Source of the DNA: Streptomyces violens
Lineage (GTDB): Bacteria; Actinomycetota; Actinomycetes; Streptomycetales; Streptomycetaceae
Direction: 5' to 3'
Length of the DNA stretch: 64,000 nt
Assembly (NCBI RefSeq): GCF_000717745.1
Contig: NZ_JOBH01000012.1
Location: 124,001 to 188,000 of the forward strand
In this document: positions 62,125-64,000 of the stretch, piece by piece
How the letters are laid out: every line of letters starts with the position of its first letter
Position numbering within the stretch: the first letter of the stretch is position 1
Position numbers and translations under genes: made by a program
Notes under the pieces: model-generated
The model's input: only the letters and a program-made list of their open reading frames with translations
What the model was told of the DNA's origin: nothing
Databases searched by the model: none

Positions 62125-63318
62125 ATGCACACCGAGCACGACACCACACACTCCTGGATCACCACGCCCCTCACCGCGGACCTCCTGCGCGGCGCCCTCG
62201 ACCTGGAGCACACCGAACACGGCGTGCTGCCGCACCGGCTGCCCGCCCGGGCCCGCAAGCAGATCCCCGATGGGCAGCTCGCCATGGCGGAGTCCCAGCC
62301 CTCCGGCGTACGCCTGGTCTTCCGCACCCGTGCCACCGCCATCGAGCTGGACACGCTGCCCACCAAGCGGGTCTACGTGGGCGTGCCGCCCCGCCCGGAC
62401 GGCGTGTACGAGCTGCTCATCGACGGCCGCCCGGCCGACCGGGGCAGCGTCACGGGCGGCAACACCCTGACCATCGACATGACCACCGGTTCCGCCGAGA
62501 CCCGGCCCGGCCCGGCGGGCACCCTGCGCTTCAGCGGCCTGCCCGACCGCGCCAAGGACGTCGAGATCTGGCTGCCGCACAACGAGACCACCGAACTGGT
62601 CGCCCTGCGCACCGACGCCCCCGTCGAGCCCGCGCCGGACCGGGGCCGCAAGGTGTGGCTGCACCACGGCAGTTCGATCAGCCACGGCTCCGACGCGGCC
62701 GGCCCCACCAGTACATGGCCCGCTCTCGCCGCCTCCCTCGCGGGCGTGGAACTGATCAATCTGGGCTTCGGCGGCAGCGCCCTGCTGGACCCGTTCACCG
62801 CCCGTACCCTGCGGGACACCCCCGCCGACCTGATCAGCGTCAAGATCGGCATCAACCTGGTCAACGCCGACCTGATGCGGCTGCGCGCCTTCGCCCCCGC
62901 CGTCCACGGCTTCCTCGACACCATCCGCGAAGGCCATCCGACCACACCGCTGCTGGTCGTCTCGCCGATCTACTGCCCGATCCACGAGGACACCCCCGGA
63001 CCGGCCGCTCCGGACTTCAGCAACATCGGCGCCGGGAAGCTGATTTTCCGGGCCACGGGCGACCCCGCGGACCGCACCCGCCTGACGCTCAGCATCATCC
63101 GGGCGGAGCTCTCCCGTATCACCGCGGCACGCGCAGCCGAGGACCCGAACCTGCACTACCTCGACGGCCGCGAGCTCTACGGCGAGGCCGACCACGCCGA
63201 ACTGCCGCTGCCGGACCAGCTCCACCCGGACGCCGCCACCCACCGCCGCATCGGCGAACGCTTCGCCGAACTGGCCTTCACCGGCGGCGCCTTCACGGCC
63301 CCATCGGTCACGCCCTAG
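62125..63318 (+). CDS. SGNH/GDSL-family hydrolase with N-terminal beta domain
   Basis: 397 residues. The first 170 form a beta-rich, probably carbohydrate-binding or accessory domain; an SGNH hydrolase domain follows. Block I is GSSISHG (nucleophile probably Ser184, Asp of GDS replaced by Ser), block II GFGGSALL, block III GINLVN and block V DQLHPD (catalytic Asp/His). No signal peptide is seen, so it is probably cytoplasmic. It is likely an esterase or deacylase induced by the ligand of the TetR regulator. Its TAG stop overlaps the LysE gene stop on the other strand. Confidence 0.88.
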   Translation: MHTEHDTTHSWITTPLTADLLRGALDLEHTEHGVLPHRLPARARKQIPDGQLAMAESQPSGVRLVFRTRATAIELDTLPTKRVYVGVPPRPDGVYELLIDGRPADRGSVTGGNTLTIDMTTGSAETRPGPAGTLRFSGLPDRAKDVEIWLPHNETTELVALRTDAPVEPAPDRGRKVWLHHGSSISHGSDAAGPTSTWPALAASLAGVELINLGFGGSALLDPFTARTLRDTPADLISVKIGINLVNADLMRLRAFAPAVHGFLDTIREGHPTTPLLVVSPIYCPIHEDTPGPAAPDFSNIGAGKLIFRATGDPADRTRLTLSIIRAELSRITAARAAEDPNLHYLDGRELYGEADHAELPLPDQLHPDAATHRRIGERFAELAFTGGAFTAPSVTP

Positions 63319-63950
63319 TCCGCGCGGCCCGTCGCCGCGACGGTGACACCGAGACCGATCATCGCGAGCCCGCCGGCCCCGCCGACCATGGAGAGCCGCC
63401 GCGGCGACCGGGCGAACCAGCTCCGCGCGGTGGCCGCGACCAGTCCCCACACGCTGTCGGAGGCCACCGCGATGACGTTGAAGACCAGGCCGAGCAGCAG
63501 CATCTGCGCGGTGACGTGCCCCTGACCGCGGTCCACGAACTGCGGCAGTACGGCGGCGAAGAAGACAATGGTCTTGGGGTTGGCCACGCCGACCGCGAAC
63601 CCCTCCCACACCGTCCGCAGGCTGCCGCGCGCCGGGGCGTCAGCCGCGAACGCGGCCTGCAACGCCCCGCGCTGCCGCACCGCCTTGACACCGAGGTACA
63701 CCAAATACGCGGCACCCGCGAGCTTCAGCGCCATGAACACCAGCGCCGAGCGCTCCACGAGGGACCCGACACCGAGCGCCACGGCCACGACGAGGACGTA
63801 CGCCCCGAGCGCGTTCCCCACGACCGTGGTCAGCGCCGCGCGGCGCCCCTGCGCCAGCGCCCGCCCGATCACGAACAGCACGCTGGGCCCCGGAACCACG
63901 ATCAACAGAAATGACATGGCCGCGAATGCGAGCAGCCGGTCGATGGTCAT
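63315..63950 (-). CDS. LysE/RhtB-family amino acid exporter
   Basis: A 211-residue membrane protein with six hydrophobic segments and the LysE/RhtB N-terminal motif VVPGPSVLFVIGRALAQGRR (about 18-37) and GVANPKTIVFFAAVLPQF (about 122-139). It exports amino acids or small amphiphiles. GGAGGAAGGA lies upstream of ATG 63950. The gene converges on the SGNH hydrolase with overlapping stop codons (CTAG). Confidence 0.9.
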   Translation of the reverse strand: MTIDRLLAFAAMSFLLIVVPGPSVLFVIGRALAQGRRAALTTVVGNALGAYVLVVAVALGVGSLVERSALVFMALKLAGAAYLVYLGVKAVRQRGALQAAFAADAPARGSLRTVWEGFAVGVANPKTIVFFAAVLPQFVDRGQGHVTAQMLLLGLVFNVIAVASDSVWGLVAATARSWFARSPRRLSMVGGAGGLAMIGLGVTVAATGRAD

Positions 63951-64000
63951 ACGTCGAATCCTTCCTCCGCCTCCCGGAGCCATTTCCTGACGGCCGGGAG

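Noticed and set aside
1..64000. CRISPR arrays, tRNA/rRNA genes, insertion sequences, prophage genes
   Set aside because: No regularly spaced repeats, no cloverleaf-like clusters, no transposase or phage structural proteins were recognised.

Overview
The window looks like chromosomal DNA of a Streptomyces-type actinomycete. Base composition is very GC-rich with strong third-position GC. It carries a SARP regulator, an ANTAR protein, rare TTA (bldA-type) codons in a few accessory genes, Tat-exported enzymes and many ATGA/GTGA overlaps inside operons. No rRNA, tRNA, CRISPR array, phage or insertion sequence was seen.

Layout. (1) 1-1412: the 3' end of a DUF2156-like gene and a membrane fatty acid desaturase, closed by a perfect hairpin. 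(2) 1482-17337: a polyketide-type biosynthetic locus of two divergent operons. Leftward run a two-half CaiB-type CoA-transferase, an aldehyde dehydrogenase, an acyl-CoA dehydrogenase, a hotdog thioesterase, a type II thioesterase and the SARP. Rightward run a free acyl carrier protein, a 2109-aa reducing PKS (KS-AT-DH-ER-KR-ACP), an acyl-activating ligase and a luciferase-like flavin oxidoreductase. Three 11-bp direct repeats of SARP-box type sit just before the ACP start, which has no Shine-Dalgarno sequence. (3) 17356-28932: lipase, MGDG-type glycosyltransferase, NodB deacetylase, SDR, a pair of EamA transporters, a C-S lyase/aminotransferase, dimethylargininase, a two-component system and a GAF-ANTAR protein. 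(4) 29070-32504: an orphan cytochrome oxidase subunit I, a small membrane protein, an AAC(3)-type acetyltransferase and a small secreted protein.

(5) 32545-46803: a second, unrecognised biosynthetic locus. It holds a nucleotide-sugar dehydrogenase, an EF-hand protein, a conserved unknown protein, an Ldh2-type dehydrogenase, two DegT aminotransferases, a MenA-like UbiA transferase, a FAD oxidoreductase, two adenylate-forming ligases, a methyltransferase and another two-half CoA-transferase. Three of its last four genes carry a TTA codon.

(6) 46899-49000: a SpoIIE-type phosphatase and a secreted protein. (7) 49233-61363: a sugar-acid utilisation region. The cytoplasmic part has a KduD-like SDR, a cupin, a KDG-kinase-like PfkB protein, an RraA-type aldolase, a GudP/ExuT-like MFS importer and a LysR regulator. 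Beside it are three exported proteins: an RraA-type lipoprotein, a Tat-signal enolase-superfamily dehydratase, and a Tat-signal BBE/GOOX-type flavoprotein oxidase. Together they could make an extracytoplasmic sugar to sugar acid to 2-keto-3-deoxy acid to pyruvate route. (8) 61521-63950: a TetR regulator with a perfect palindromic operator over its own promoter, an SGNH hydrolase and a LysE-type exporter.
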